DNA of 64,000 nt, taken from Actinopolyspora mortivallis DSM 44261. GTDB lineage: Bacteria; Actinomycetota; Actinomycetes; Mycobacteriales; Pseudonocardiaceae. Shown in pieces: positions 18,943 through 27,049 of the stretch. The notes under the pieces are model-generated. The model searched no databases. It saw nothing but the letters and a program-made list of their open reading frames with translations, and was not told where the DNA came from. Both the position numbers and the translations under genes were made by a program. The stretch lies in the NCBI RefSeq assembly GCF_000384035.1, contig NZ_KB913024.1, positions 3,605,899 to 3,669,898 of the forward strand. The letters run 5' to 3'. Numbering within the stretch: position 1 is the first letter of the stretch; each line of letters starts with the position of its first letter.

Positions 18943-19002
18943 GCGAGGCGACAACCGGCCATGTCGTACCCCGCACCCGGCACGGAGTCCTAGGCTGAGC
19001 TC

Positions 19003-19821
19003 ATGCGCCTTCCTCCGGAGCTGACCCTGCCGGACAGCATGGTTCCCGCCGAACCTCCGGATCCTCCCGCCACCCCCCGGGACGCGGCCACCGTCGTGCT
19101 GCTGCGCGACGGTCCGCACGGCCCTGAGGTCTTCCTCCAGCGGCGCGTGCGGGGAATGCCCTTCGCCGGGGGGATGACCGCCTTCCCCGGCGGTGGTGTG
19201 GACGAACGCGACGAGCAGACCCGGATCGCCTGGGCGGGCCCTCCCCCCTCCTGGTGGGCCACCCGCTTCGGGTGCGGCGAGGAGTTGGCCCGCGCGCTGG
19301 TGTGCGCCGCCGTGCGGGAGACCTTCGAGGAGGCCGGGGTGCTGCTCGCCGGTACGGCCCCGGACGTCGTGGTCACGGAGACGGGCCGGTACGCGGCGGA
19401 GCGGCGGGCCCTGGTCGCCAAGGAGATCTCCCTGGCGGAGATGCTCGACGAGCACGAGCTCGTCCTGCGCGCGGACCTGCTGCGCCCCTGGTCGAACTGG
19501 GTGACTCCGGCCCTCGAACCCCGCAGGTACGACACGCGTTTCTTCGTGACGGCCGTGCCGGAGGGCCAGCGTGCGGACGGATTCACCGGGGAGGCCGCCG
19601 AGGCCTACTGGAGCCGTCCCAGCACGGTCCTGGAAACCTGGCGTTCCGGCGAATGCGGACTTCTCCCACCCACCTGGGTGACACTGACCGAACTCGCGGC
19701 CTGCTCCGAGGTCACGGAGGTCCTGAACTCGGACCGGGAGATCGACAAGACGATTCCCCGGATCGTCCACCGGGACGGGGCGTGGCGTGTGGTGCTCGCC
19801 GACGAGCACGACCGGTCCTGA
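19003..19821 (+). CDS. NUDIX hydrolase, NUDT19-like
   Basis: A 272-residue NUDIX protein. The conserved box is split by an insertion: FAGGMTAFPGGGVDE at residues about 50-64 and AAVRETFEEAGVLLAG at about 104-119, an arrangement typical of the NUDT19/RP2 group, some of which hydrolyse CoA esters. All the REXXEE metal-binding residues are present. It lies 60 bp downstream of the unknown gene pair and 57 bp upstream of the beta-lactamase-fold gene, on the same strand. Confidence 0.9.
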   Translation: MRLPPELTLPDSMVPAEPPDPPATPRDAATVVLLRDGPHGPEVFLQRRVRGMPFAGGMTAFPGGGVDERDEQTRIAWAGPPPSWWATRFGCGEELARALVCAAVRETFEEAGVLLAGTAPDVVVTETGRYAAERRALVAKEISLAEMLDEHELVLRADLLRPWSNWVTPALEPRRYDTRFFVTAVPEGQRADGFTGEAAEAYWSRPSTVLETWRSGECGLLPPTWVTLTELAACSEVTEVLNSDREIDKTIPRIVHRDGAWRVVLADEHDRS

Positions 19822-19878
19822 CCGGGGTGCTCCCCCCCGCCGCGAGCGAAACCACGTCCGGAAGGGAACGAAGAACCA

Positions 19879-20718
19879 GTGAGCTCACACACCCGGCAGC
19901 ACCCCGCCTACGCGGTCTCCCGACCGGTGCTCGACTACGCCACCGTGCGTCTGGCCTCCAACCCCGGGCCGATGACACTGGACGGAACCAACACCTGGAT
20001 CGTGGGCGCTCCCGAGGCCGAGGAGTGCGTGGTGATCGACCCGGGTCCGGCGGAGGAGGAGCACCTGCGTGCCGTGGGCGGGACACGACCGGTGGCCGGG
20101 ATCCTGCTCACCCACCACCACCCGGACCACACCGAGGCGGCAGCGGAACTCGCCCGGCGTACCGGCGCACCGGTGCGCGCCGCCGACCCGGAGTGGTGCA
20201 CGGACTCCCCGACCAGGCGGGACTCGGACTTCGGGGCGGGACCGCTGCGGGACGGAGAGCTCGTCACGGCGGCCGGGTTGCGGCTGCGTGTGCTGGCCAC
20301 CCCCGGCCACACCACCGACTCGGTGTGCCTGCACACCGAGCACGGGGGTGTCCCGGCGGTCTTCGCCGGGGACAGCCTGCTCGGACGCGGGACCACGGTG
20401 GTCATGGCCGAGGACGGCCATCTCGGTTCGTACCTGGAGTCGCTGCGTCGTCTGACGGGACTTCCCGAGGACACCTGGCTGCTGCCCGGCCACGGTCCCG
20501 AACTCCCCGGTGCCCCCGCCGTGGCGGAACACTACCTCGCGCACCGGAGGCAGCGGCTCGACCAGGTGCGGACCGCGGTACGCGGGATGGTGGGCGAGGT
20601 CGACGCCGCGAGGGTGGTCGACGTGGTCTACACCGACATCGATCCCGCCGTGCGTCCCGCCGCCGAGAGCACCGTGCTGGCACAGCTGGAGCACCTCAGG
20701 GAGCTGGGCGAGCTCTGA
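19879..20718 (+). CDS. Metallo-beta-lactamase-fold hydrolase (Rv3677c/LACTB2-like)
   Basis: A 279-residue MBL-fold enzyme. The N-terminal NTWIVG...CVVIDPGPAEEEH and metal motif LLTHHHPDHTEAA (HxHxDH) are followed by LATPGHTTDSVCLH, FAGDSLLG and LLPGHGPEL, all metal ligands of a two-zinc site. Resembles human LACTB2, an endoribonuclease, but many paralogues act on other substrates. Its position between RidA and Crp matches Rv3677c in M. tuberculosis, although here NUDIX and two unknown genes are inserted. GTG start at 19879 with GAAGGGAACG upstream. Confidence 0.92.
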   Translation: MSSHTRQHPAYAVSRPVLDYATVRLASNPGPMTLDGTNTWIVGAPEAEECVVIDPGPAEEEHLRAVGGTRPVAGILLTHHHPDHTEAAAELARRTGAPVRAADPEWCTDSPTRRDSDFGAGPLRDGELVTAAGLRLRVLATPGHTTDSVCLHTEHGGVPAVFAGDSLLGRGTTVVMAEDGHLGSYLESLRRLTGLPEDTWLLPGHGPELPGAPAVAEHYLAHRRQRLDQVRTAVRGMVGEVDAARVVDVVYTDIDPAVRPAAESTVLAQLEHLRELGEL

Positions 20719-20799
20719 AGGGATCCGTTCCGTTTGTCCTCCCGTGCCCGGCGGGTATCGCCCTGGTGAGGTGACGAGAGGCGGAAGGAGACGAGGATC

Positions 20800-21276
20800 A
20801 TGAGCCAACCCGTGCCGGTGCACCGTGGAGAACACGGTTCGTTGGGCAACCGTCCGGTTCCCGCGTTCTGGCAGGAGCCGTTCCGGGAGCTGGAGGACAT
20901 CTGGGACCGCATGGAGCGGATGCTCGATCCCGGATGGCGCACCACCCGGCCCACCGAGGCGTGGCAGCCGATGGTGGACGTGGAGGAGACCGAGGACGCC
21001 TACCTGTTCGAGCTGGAGGTGCCCGGGGTCAACCGGGACGACCTCACCGTGGAGGTCCGCGACCACGAGCTGTGGGTCAGCGGGCGCACCGAGGAACGGG
21101 AACGCACGGGGATGCTGCACCGGAAGACGCGACGCACCGGAAGCTTCTCCTACCGCACGACGCTTCCCTCCGAGATCGACAGCCAGAACGTGGAGGCGAA
21201 GCTGGAGAACGGGGTGCTGAGCATCCGGGTGCGGAAGAGCGAGGAGACCAAGCCCCGGCGCGTGGAGATCCAGTGA
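20800..21276 (+). CDS. Hsp20/alpha-crystallin family small heat shock protein
   Basis: A 158-residue ATP-independent chaperone that holds unfolding proteins. The alpha-crystallin domain covers residues about 45-145 (WQPMVDVEETEDAYLFELEVPGVNRDD to VEAKLENGVLSIRVRKSEE, including the GVL motif) and is followed by a short tail. N-terminal region includes FREPFRELEDIWDRMERML-like helix typical of the family. Good ribosome site AAGGAGACGAGGATC before the ATG. It is 81 bp downstream of the MBL gene; no HAIR/CIRCE operator was recognised. Confidence 0.93.
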   Translation: MSQPVPVHRGEHGSLGNRPVPAFWQEPFRELEDIWDRMERMLDPGWRTTRPTEAWQPMVDVEETEDAYLFELEVPGVNRDDLTVEVRDHELWVSGRTEERERTGMLHRKTRRTGSFSYRTTLPSEIDSQNVEAKLENGVLSIRVRKSEETKPRRVEIQ

Positions 21277-21373
21277 CGTCGCCGAGCGCGACGGAGGGCA
21301 CGCCTCGTGCGGGGTCCCCGCCGCGTGCGGGACGTGCCCCCGCCCGCGACGGGCCGCGCGGACAGCCCCGGGA

Positions 21374-22633
21374 TCAGCCCGTGGTCGTGCCCGCCGCCGC
21401 CCGCCGGTCCTCCGAGTTCCGCGGCGTGGGCAGGAGGGTGCGACGCCGCAGCCAGAGCAGCCCGCCGAGCACGAGCCCGAGTCCTCCGGCGACGAGGAAG
21501 GCCGTCGCCGAGGTCCGCCACTCCACCAGCTGTCCACTCAGGGACTGGCCCGCCGCGGCTCCGAGGGTCACGGCGGTGATCACCCAGGCGAAGGCTTCCG
21601 TGGCGGTCCCCTCCGGGGCCACCGCCTCCAGGGCCACCGAGTGGGCCGTGGACTGGGGCGTGACCAGGCTGCCCGCCACCAGCAGGGCCACCGTGAGCCC
21701 CGCGAGTGTTCCCGGTAGGGCGAGCAGCGCCACCAGCACGGCGAAGGCGGTGAGCAGGGTGGGCAGCCGCAGGTACATCGGCCTGGGCCAGGGACGGGTG
21801 CCGTACAGCACGCCGAACACCACCGAGCTCACCGACAGCGCGCTGAGCAGCAGCCCGCCCACGGCGGCGTGTCCGGCGCGTTCGGCGGCGGCGGGAACCG
21901 CCACCTCGACCATGCCCAGCAACAGACCGAAACCGAAGGCGGCCAGGGCGAGTGTCCGCATCCCCGAGGTGGCCAGCGCTCCGAGCAGCGAGCCGGACGG
22001 CGGGTCGTCCACCGGACGTTGCCGACGGGCGGCCGGGGTGACGGCGAAGCCGACGCTTCCGAGGATCATGCAGCTCGCCCCCGCGACCAGGGCGGTTCCC
22101 GGCCAGGGCGTGGTCACGAGCAGGCCCGCGATGCCCGGTCCCAGGATGAAGAAGACCTCCATGCTGATGGCCTCGTAGGAGTAGGCGGCGTCCCGGACTC
22201 TGCCCGCAGGCAACAGCAGGGTCCACAACGCGCGGGAGGCGGGACCCGTCATGGGTTCGCTCGTTCCCACGGCCACCGCCAGCAGCACCATGGCGACTCC
22301 GGGACCGTTCGCCTCGATCATCCCGATCTCGGCCACCACGAAGCCGGCGAACAGGGTGGAGACCACCAGCAGCGGGCGGGTGGGGCCGAGGCGGTCCATG
22401 ATCCGGCCCTGCACCACGGAGCCGCAGGCCACTCCCACGAGGTTGCCGGCCGAGACGAGACCGGCCACGCCGAAGGATCCGGTGGCCCGCTGCACGTACA
22501 GCAGCAGGGACAGTCCGATCATGGCCACGGGCAGCCGCGCCAGGACCGAGGTCAGCACCGGCGCCCCGGCACCACGCGTGCTCAGGGCTTGTCGGTAGTC
22601 GGCGAGGCTCACGGAATGGGACACGCGTACCAT
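21374..22633 (-). CDS. Major facilitator superfamily transporter
   Basis: A 419-residue membrane protein with about 12 TM segments of MFS type. The loop 2-3 motif is recognisable as GRIMDRLGPTRPLL. The family as a whole exports drugs or metabolites by proton exchange; the substrate cannot be inferred. It converges with hsp20 across a 97-bp spacer. The translation start is at 22633, and GTAC repeats (GTACGGTAGTAC at 22648-22659) just upstream could be an operator. It is well away from the phenazine cluster and need not be its exporter. Confidence 0.88.
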   Translation of the reverse strand: MVRVSHSVSLADYRQALSTRGAGAPVLTSVLARLPVAMIGLSLLLYVQRATGSFGVAGLVSAGNLVGVACGSVVQGRIMDRLGPTRPLLVVSTLFAGFVVAEIGMIEANGPGVAMVLLAVAVGTSEPMTGPASRALWTLLLPAGRVRDAAYSYEAISMEVFFILGPGIAGLLVTTPWPGTALVAGASCMILGSVGFAVTPAARRQRPVDDPPSGSLLGALATSGMRTLALAAFGFGLLLGMVEVAVPAAAERAGHAAVGGLLLSALSVSSVVFGVLYGTRPWPRPMYLRLPTLLTAFAVLVALLALPGTLAGLTVALLVAGSLVTPQSTAHSVALEAVAPEGTATEAFAWVITAVTLGAAAGQSLSGQLVEWRTSATAFLVAGGLGLVLGGLLWLRRRTLLPTPRNSEDRRAAAGTTTG

Positions 22634-22799
22634 TATTACGAAAACAGTACGGTAGTACCATCGGTTTTCGGGTTATCCGCCTCACCATCCTCCCCCACGG
22701 GAACACGGAAACCGCAGCGCACCCGGGACTGCCTCGCCCACCGAAACCGGGCGGAAAAAATGTGCCGGAGCACGCAACCCACACGCGCTCCGGTACGTC

Positions 22800-23108
22800 T
22801 TCACGGGTGAAAAGGCTTGGCAAGGGGGCTTCCCGAGGCGCACGCTGAAGGTGAGCAACGTACGGATGGTCCCAGGACCACCGGCGTGGCCACCGGTTTT
22901 CCAGGAAGCTGGACCGACGCCAGGACCTTTCCCGTCGCCGTACGGGGGTTCGGCGGCGGAAGAACCGGAGACAGCCTTCGATGTGGTGGTTCGGGGCCGA
23001 CGCATCGAGGGATCGGGGAAGCGTGGTTGGTCGGGGGACGAGCCACGCGACGAGAAAGGACCGGAGCGCCGCGTCGGGGGTGGCGCCCGGTCCTTTCTCG
23101 TTTCGTCG
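22800..23108 (+). ncRNA. Candidate small RNA, possibly 6S/Ms1-like
   Basis: A plus-strand terminator at 23051-23108 has no open reading frame before it for over 400 bp. Between about 22800 and 23050 complementary segments occur: GTACGG near 22861 with CCGTAC near 22940, and GGTCC with GGACC inside them, which would form a long interrupted stem. In Streptomyces a 6S-like RNA (scr3559) is encoded in the same extended chromosomal neighbourhood (near acs and nhaA), which makes such an RNA here plausible. Start position is a guess; no promoter was identified with confidence. Confidence 0.27.
23051..23108 (+). terminator. Strong rho-independent terminator
   Basis: A 14-bp perfect stem (23051-23064 with 23087-23100, arm CGAGAAAGGACCGG) encloses a GC-rich loop that can itself pair (GCGCC with GGCGC). 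It is followed by TTTCGTCG on the plus strand; on the minus strand no T-run follows, so it most likely ends a rightward transcript. Confidence 0.75.
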
Positions 23109-23456
23109 TCGACCGCTCCGGGCGAACCCACGACCGGCGTCTGCCACCCGGGCTCCCGAACCGCTCCACGGCCCGCACCCGTCGGCGGGAACACCCGCGC
23201 ACCGGCGAGCGCCTCCGACACGCGCTCCTCCGCAACACGGGGTGCCCGCCCGGCGGAAGGGGCTCACCCCCTCCTGCCGGATGCGAACCCGGGGACGCCC
23301 GCGAGGACTCCGGAAGGCGAACCTAACCCGGTGAACCGTACGCGGACACGAAAAACCGCACCGTCCCCCTCACCGGATCCCGATCCGAATGAGCGGTCGG
23401 CGCGCTGCGACCACGCTCGGGAAACCTCGGAAGTGGCGTGCCGTGTGGCACGCGGA

Positions 23457-24131
23457 TCAGCGAGCCCGGCGAGCCAGCCGCTCGGGATCGAGAATCAGCA
23501 CGCTCTTGCCCTCGAGTCGGAGCCAACCACGGTGTGCGAAGTCGGCGAGGGCCTTGTTCACGGTCTCCCGTGAAGCACCCACGTACTGTGCGATCTCCTC
23601 CTGGGTCAGGTCGTGCGTCACACGCAACAGACCCGACTCCTGGCTGCCGAAACGCTGTGCGAGCTGCAACAGCGCCTTGGCCACCCGACCCGGAACATCC
23701 GTGAAGATCAGGTCGGCCAGCATCCCGTTCGTCCTGCGCAGCCTGCGGGCAACCACCCGGAGCAGCTGTTCGGCGATCTCCGGGCGCGTGCCGATCCACT
23801 GCCGTAGCGCGCTCCGGTCCATGGTCAGCGCACGCACGTCCGTCACCGTGGTGGCGGTCGACGTACGCGGCCCCGGATCGAAGATCGACAGTTCGCCGAA
23901 CATGTCCGAGGGGCCCATGATCGCCAGCAGGTTCTCCCTGCCGTCGGGAGACTTCCGCCCGAGCTTGACCTTGCCGGACTGGATGATGTACAGGCGATCC
24001 CCCGGCTCACCCTCGGCGAAAATCACGTGGCCACGCGGGAACTCGACCGGTTCCAGCGATTGCGTCAGTGCCTCCGCGGCAGCCGGCTCCACTCCCTGGA
24101 AGATACCGGCCCGCGACAGGGTCTCGTCCAC
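23457..24131 (-). CDS. crp: Crp/Fnr-family cAMP-responsive transcriptional regulator
   Basis: A 224-residue global regulator, exactly the length of M. tuberculosis Crp (Rv3676), with which long blocks are identical by eye ([68 protein letters not shown]). The cyclic-nucleotide-binding domain occupies residues 1-115, including the phosphate-binding cassette [16 protein letters not shown], and the winged HTH is [29 protein letters not shown]. The GTG at 24131 is chosen because GGAGG lies 6 nt upstream and homologues start there; an ATG at 24182 would add 17 residues. Acts on acs and carbon metabolism in relatives. Confidence 0.95.
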   Translation of the reverse strand: MDETLSRAGIFQGVEPAAAEALTQSLEPVEFPRGHVIFAEGEPGDRLYIIQSGKVKLGRKSPDGRENLLAIMGPSDMFGELSIFDPGPRTSTATTVTDVRALTMDRSALRQWIGTRPEIAEQLLRVVARRLRRTNGMLADLIFTDVPGRVAKALLQLAQRFGSQESGLLRVTHDLTQEEIAQYVGASRETVNKALADFAHRGWLRLEGKSVLILDPERLARRAR

Positions 24132-24227
24132 CTCGTCCCTCCATGTTGAGACGCGGCGGCTGCTCTCGACACCGGCCACCACCCGTGGGCGGCGACCGGT
24201 GTGTGCCGCCTATCACCACAACCCAGT

Positions 24228-24482
24228 CTACGACCGGTCACGTGAACGGCGGGTACGTAGTCTGCCGGCGCGTCCCACCCTGCGAAGCTGGAACAGCTCC
24301 AGCGCACGTCCAATTCCCTGCCGGAACAGCGCCCGGACCTCGTCCGGACGGGCGTTCTCCAGCAGCTCCTCCACCTCGTTCTCCTGTACCGCCACGTGTC
24401 GGAGCCGCGCCTCCACACGCTCCATGAAGAGCGTGAAAAACATGATCACGAGCGGTACGACGATAACGAACCAGGCAGTCAT
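24228..24482 (-). CDS. Small single-span membrane protein (Rv3675-like position)
   Basis: An 84-residue protein with one N-terminal TM helix (WFVIVVPLVIMFFTLFMERV, residues 4-23) followed by a charged amphipathic region (ARLRHVAVQENEVEELLENA) and an Arg-rich end. Good ribosome site (GATGGAG, 6 nt before the ATG). It lies 96 bp upstream of crp in the same direction, the place of the small membrane protein Rv3675 beside crp in M. tuberculosis. Function unknown; the basic end may face the cytoplasm. Confidence 0.8.
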   Translation of the reverse strand: MTAWFVIVVPLVIMFFTLFMERVEARLRHVAVQENEVEELLENARPDEVRALFRQGIGRALELFQLRRVGRAGRLRTRRSRDRS

Positions 24483-24533
24483 TGTTACTCCATCCTCGCT
24501 CATACCCCGGTGGGACTCGCAACCGGGGGTCTG

Positions 24534-24547
24534 TGGGAGCGCTTCCA
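24534..24547. promoter_or_regulatory. LacI-type operator-like palindrome (CebR/CelR-like)
   Basis: TGGGAGCGCTTCCA differs by one base from TGGGAGCGCTCCCA, the palindrome bound by the cellobiose regulators CelR/CebR of actinomycetes. It is nested in a slightly longer imperfect palindrome (CTGTGG...CCACAG). It lies between the small membrane protein gene and nth, an odd place for such a site, and no LacI regulator or sugar gene is in view. Confidence 0.35.
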
Positions 24548-24692
24548 CAGTCGAATCGGGACCCCGCGACCGGCAAAAATGACGAAAATCACTCGGATCG
24601 ACTCGGACGGACGCCTCCCGCCGCTCCGCACAGGAGTGGTCGGTCTCATACACGCTCGCCCGTCCCTCGACCCGAATCCGTAGGCTAGTGGG

Positions 24693-25526
24693 GTGTCCGA
24701 CCCAGTTCCGAGCACCCCGAACCGCGCCACCGCGGGCAACCGCACACCGAACTCCGAGAGCAGACTCGCCCTGGTGCGGCGCGCGCGTCGGATCATGCGC
24801 ACACTGGCCGCGGCCTACCCCGACGCGCACTGCGAGCTGAACTTCGACGACCCGCTGCAACTGACGGTGGCGACGATCCTGTCCGCCCAGTGCACCGACA
24901 AACGCGTCAACGAGGTGACCCCGAAGCTGTTCGCCCGCTACCCCACGGCGGCCGACTACGCGGGGGCCGACCGCGCCGAGCTGGAGGAGCTGATCCGCCC
25001 CACCGGGTTCTACCGGAACAAGGCGAACTCGCTGATGGGGCTGGGAGCCGCGCTCGTGGAACGTCACGACGGGCGGGTGCCGTCGACCCTGGAGGAGCTG
25101 GTCCGGCTGCCGGGAATCGGTCGCAAAACCGCGAACGTGATCCTGGGTAACGCCTTCGACGTCCCCGGGCTGACCGTGGACACCCATTTCGGGCGCCTGG
25201 TCCGCCGGTGGGGCTGGACCGAGGCCGAGGATCCCGTGAAGATCGAGAAGGCCGTCGGTGAGCTCATCCCCCGCAAGGAGTGGACGATGCTCTCGCACCG
25301 CGTGATCTTCCACGGACGCAGGATCTGCCACGCCCGCAGACCCGCCTGCGGGGCCTGTCCCCTGGCCAGGGACTGCCCCTCCTACGGACACGGCCCCACC
25401 GACCCGGCCACGGCCGCCGAGCTGGTGCGCGGTCCCGAGGCCGAGAGACTGCTCGAACTCGCCGGGCTGCGCGGAACGGACGGCGAGGCCGACCCCTCCG
25501 TCACCCCGGAGGCCTCGGCGGGATGA
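24693..25526 (+). CDS. nth: Endonuclease III
   Basis: A 277-residue DNA glycosylase/AP lyase that removes oxidised pyrimidines in base excision repair. The helix-hairpin-helix [14 protein letters not shown] contains the catalytic Lys, and the catalytic Asp is in [14 protein letters not shown]. The C-terminal cluster loop [17 protein letters not shown] has the C-X6-C-X2-C-X5-C spacing for a 4Fe-4S cluster. About 40 extra residues precede the conserved start [26 protein letters not shown] start at 24693. The stop overlaps the next gene (ATGA), placing nth first in an operon with the thioredoxin-like and NUDIX genes, as in M. tuberculosis (Rv3674c-Rv3672c). Confidence 0.96.
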   Translation: MSDPVPSTPNRATAGNRTPNSESRLALVRRARRIMRTLAAAYPDAHCELNFDDPLQLTVATILSAQCTDKRVNEVTPKLFARYPTAADYAGADRAELEELIRPTGFYRNKANSLMGLGAALVERHDGRVPSTLEELVRLPGIGRKTANVILGNAFDVPGLTVDTHFGRLVRRWGWTEAEDPVKIEKAVGELIPRKEWTMLSHRVIFHGRRICHARRPACGACPLARDCPSYGHGPTDPATAAELVRGPEAERLLELAGLRGTDGEADPSVTPEASAG

Positions 25527-26176
25527 ACTCGAAAGCCCCCCGGTGGCGCGGTTTCGGCCGCGAGATCCGCTGGACCCTGACGGTGCTGGTGGTCGCCGTG
25601 CTCGGCGTCGTGGCACTGTGGCCACGGGAGGACGAGGCGCCGTCCACACCGGAAACCTCCGCGAACTCCGGACGGGCCGAGGCCGACCTCGGCGAGCTGC
25701 GTTCCCGGGCCGCGCTGGCGGAGTGCTCCCCCGACCCCGGCTCCGGACCCGCCGTGGCCGAGCTGGACGGGGCGAGCGGAACCTGCCTGGGCGACGGCTC
25801 CCCCGTCGAGCTGGCGGACATGCTCGGCGAGCAGGGCACGCTGATCAACGTGTGGGCGTCCTGGTGCCCACCCTGCCGCAGGGAACTGCCCGCCCTGCAG
25901 AGGTACTCCGAACAACCGGACTCGGTGCGGGTGATCGGGGTCCAGGTCCGCAGCGACGCGGCCGGAGGCCTCGAACTGCTGGACAGCCTGGACGTGCGGC
26001 TGCCCGTGGTACACGACTCCGCCGGACGCGTGGCCGAACGGCTGCGGGTGCCCACCACGCTTCCCGTGAGCTACCTCGTCACCCCCGAGGGAGAGGTGAG
26101 GCGGATGCCTCCCGAGGTGTTCGACTCGGCCACCCAGGTCCGCCAGGCGGTGCACAGTGAGTTGGAGGCCCGGTGA
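25523..26176 (+). CDS. Membrane-anchored thioredoxin-like protein (TlpA/ResA type)
   Basis: A 217-residue protein with an N-terminal signal anchor ([17 protein letters not shown], residues about 17-33) and an extracytoplasmic thioredoxin fold. The redox motif is [12 protein letters not shown], and the cis-Pro is in [11 protein letters not shown]. An extra pair of cysteines occurs before the fold ([14 protein letters not shown]), possibly a structural disulfide. It overlaps nth and the next NUDIX gene by 4 bp each, equivalent to Rv3673c. Probably acts in extracytoplasmic thiol redox or cytochrome maturation; the partner is unknown. Confidence 0.92.
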   Translation: MNSKAPRWRGFGREIRWTLTVLVVAVLGVVALWPREDEAPSTPETSANSGRAEADLGELRSRAALAECSPDPGSGPAVAELDGASGTCLGDGSPVELADMLGEQGTLINVWASWCPPCRRELPALQRYSEQPDSVRVIGVQVRSDAAGGLELLDSLDVRLPVVHDSAGRVAERLRVPTTLPVSYLVTPEGEVRRMPPEVFDSATQVRQAVHSELEAR

Positions 26177-26880
26177 ACGAGGAACACGGTCCACTGGTCG
26201 ACCCGCGCACACTTCCCGACTGGCTGCGCCCGCTGGCGCGGCGGTCCGCCGAGATCTCCCCGCGCGACCTCGGCCTGCCCCGGGCACCCTGCGAGACCGA
26301 CGTGCGCCCCGCCGCCGTGTTGATCCTGCTCGGCGCCGAGGACACCCGCTCCGGCCCCGACGTGCTGCTGCTGCGTCGTGCCGACGGCCTGAACTCCCAC
26401 CCCGGCCAGGTCGCCTTCCCCGGCGGAGCCGTCGACGCCGACGACACTGGGCCCGTGGGAGCGGCGCTGCGGGAGGCCGCCGAGGAGGTGGGGGTGCGTT
26501 CGACCGGGATCACCCCGGTGGCCACGCTGCCGGAACTGCACCTCGCCCACAGCGCCTTCCGGGTCACCCCGGTGATCGCCCACTGGCACCAACCCGCCCC
26601 GGTGCAACCGGTGGACCCCGGGGAGACCGCTGCCGTGGCCCGGGTGCCCGTGGTACGACTGGCCGATCCGGACAACAGGTTCATGGTGCGGTTCGCGGGG
26701 CGGACCTCCCCCGCCTTCCTCGTTCCCGGGATGCTGGTCTGGGGCTTCACCGGAGGGCTGCTCTCCGGGCTGCTGGACCTCGCGGGGTGGTCACGTCCGT
26801 GGAACCGTGGGGACGTACGGGAACTGGACGAGGCGTGGCGAGCCGCGGTGGCCACAGAGGATCCCGGTTCCGAACGCTGA
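26173..26880 (+). CDS. NUDIX hydrolase, CoA pyrophosphatase (NudL/Nudt7) family
   Basis: A 235-residue enzyme predicted to hydrolyse CoA or its esters to 3',5'-ADP and 4'-phosphopantetheine. The NudL signature is present (LLRRADGLNSHPGQVAFPGG), running into the NUDIX box GGAVDADDTGPVGAALREAAEEVGV. The C-terminal half is typical (FRVTPVIAHW, GMLVWGFTGGLLSGLLDL). Start GTG at 26173 overlaps the thioredoxin-like gene by 4 bp. Position equals Rv3672c in M. tuberculosis, upstream of the MarP-type protease. Confidence 0.93.
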   Translation: MNEEHGPLVDPRTLPDWLRPLARRSAEISPRDLGLPRAPCETDVRPAAVLILLGAEDTRSGPDVLLLRRADGLNSHPGQVAFPGGAVDADDTGPVGAALREAAEEVGVRSTGITPVATLPELHLAHSAFRVTPVIAHWHQPAPVQPVDPGETAAVARVPVVRLADPDNRFMVRFAGRTSPAFLVPGMLVWGFTGGLLSGLLDLAGWSRPWNRGDVRELDEAWRAAVATEDPGSER

Positions 26881-27049
26881 AGGGCCGGTCGGGTGAAATA
26901 CCCCGTAGCGGATCAACACGGGAGGTGATCACCTTCGGGCGCCGTACACCCGCCACCGCACCGGGCCGGCAGGACCACCGGCCCGCCGCGAGCGACACCC
27001 GACGGAACGGGCGATGCCCTCATGTTCTCAGCCGAAGCCGAGGTGACCG

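Larger units (their letters stand above)
22634..23456. other. 823-bp gene-free region between MFS and crp genes
   Basis: No convincing reading frame on either strand; open frames present have unlike composition and no ribosome sites. The stretch holds several hairpins (for example CCGGAGC/GCTCCGG near 22766-22793) and ends with a strong terminator at 23051-23108 pointing right. The crp gene runs toward it from the right. Its size and structure suggest a non-coding RNA gene (next entry). Confidence 0.6.

Noticed and set aside
17371-19809. Long minus-strand open frame across the unknown pair and NUDIX gene
   Set aside because: Antisense to genes with better codon bias and ribosome sites; the NUDIX gene in this stretch has a clear conserved domain.
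21374-22633. MFS gene as the phenazine exporter
   Set aside because: It lies about 17 kb from the cluster, in a conserved block, and nothing links it to phenazine export.
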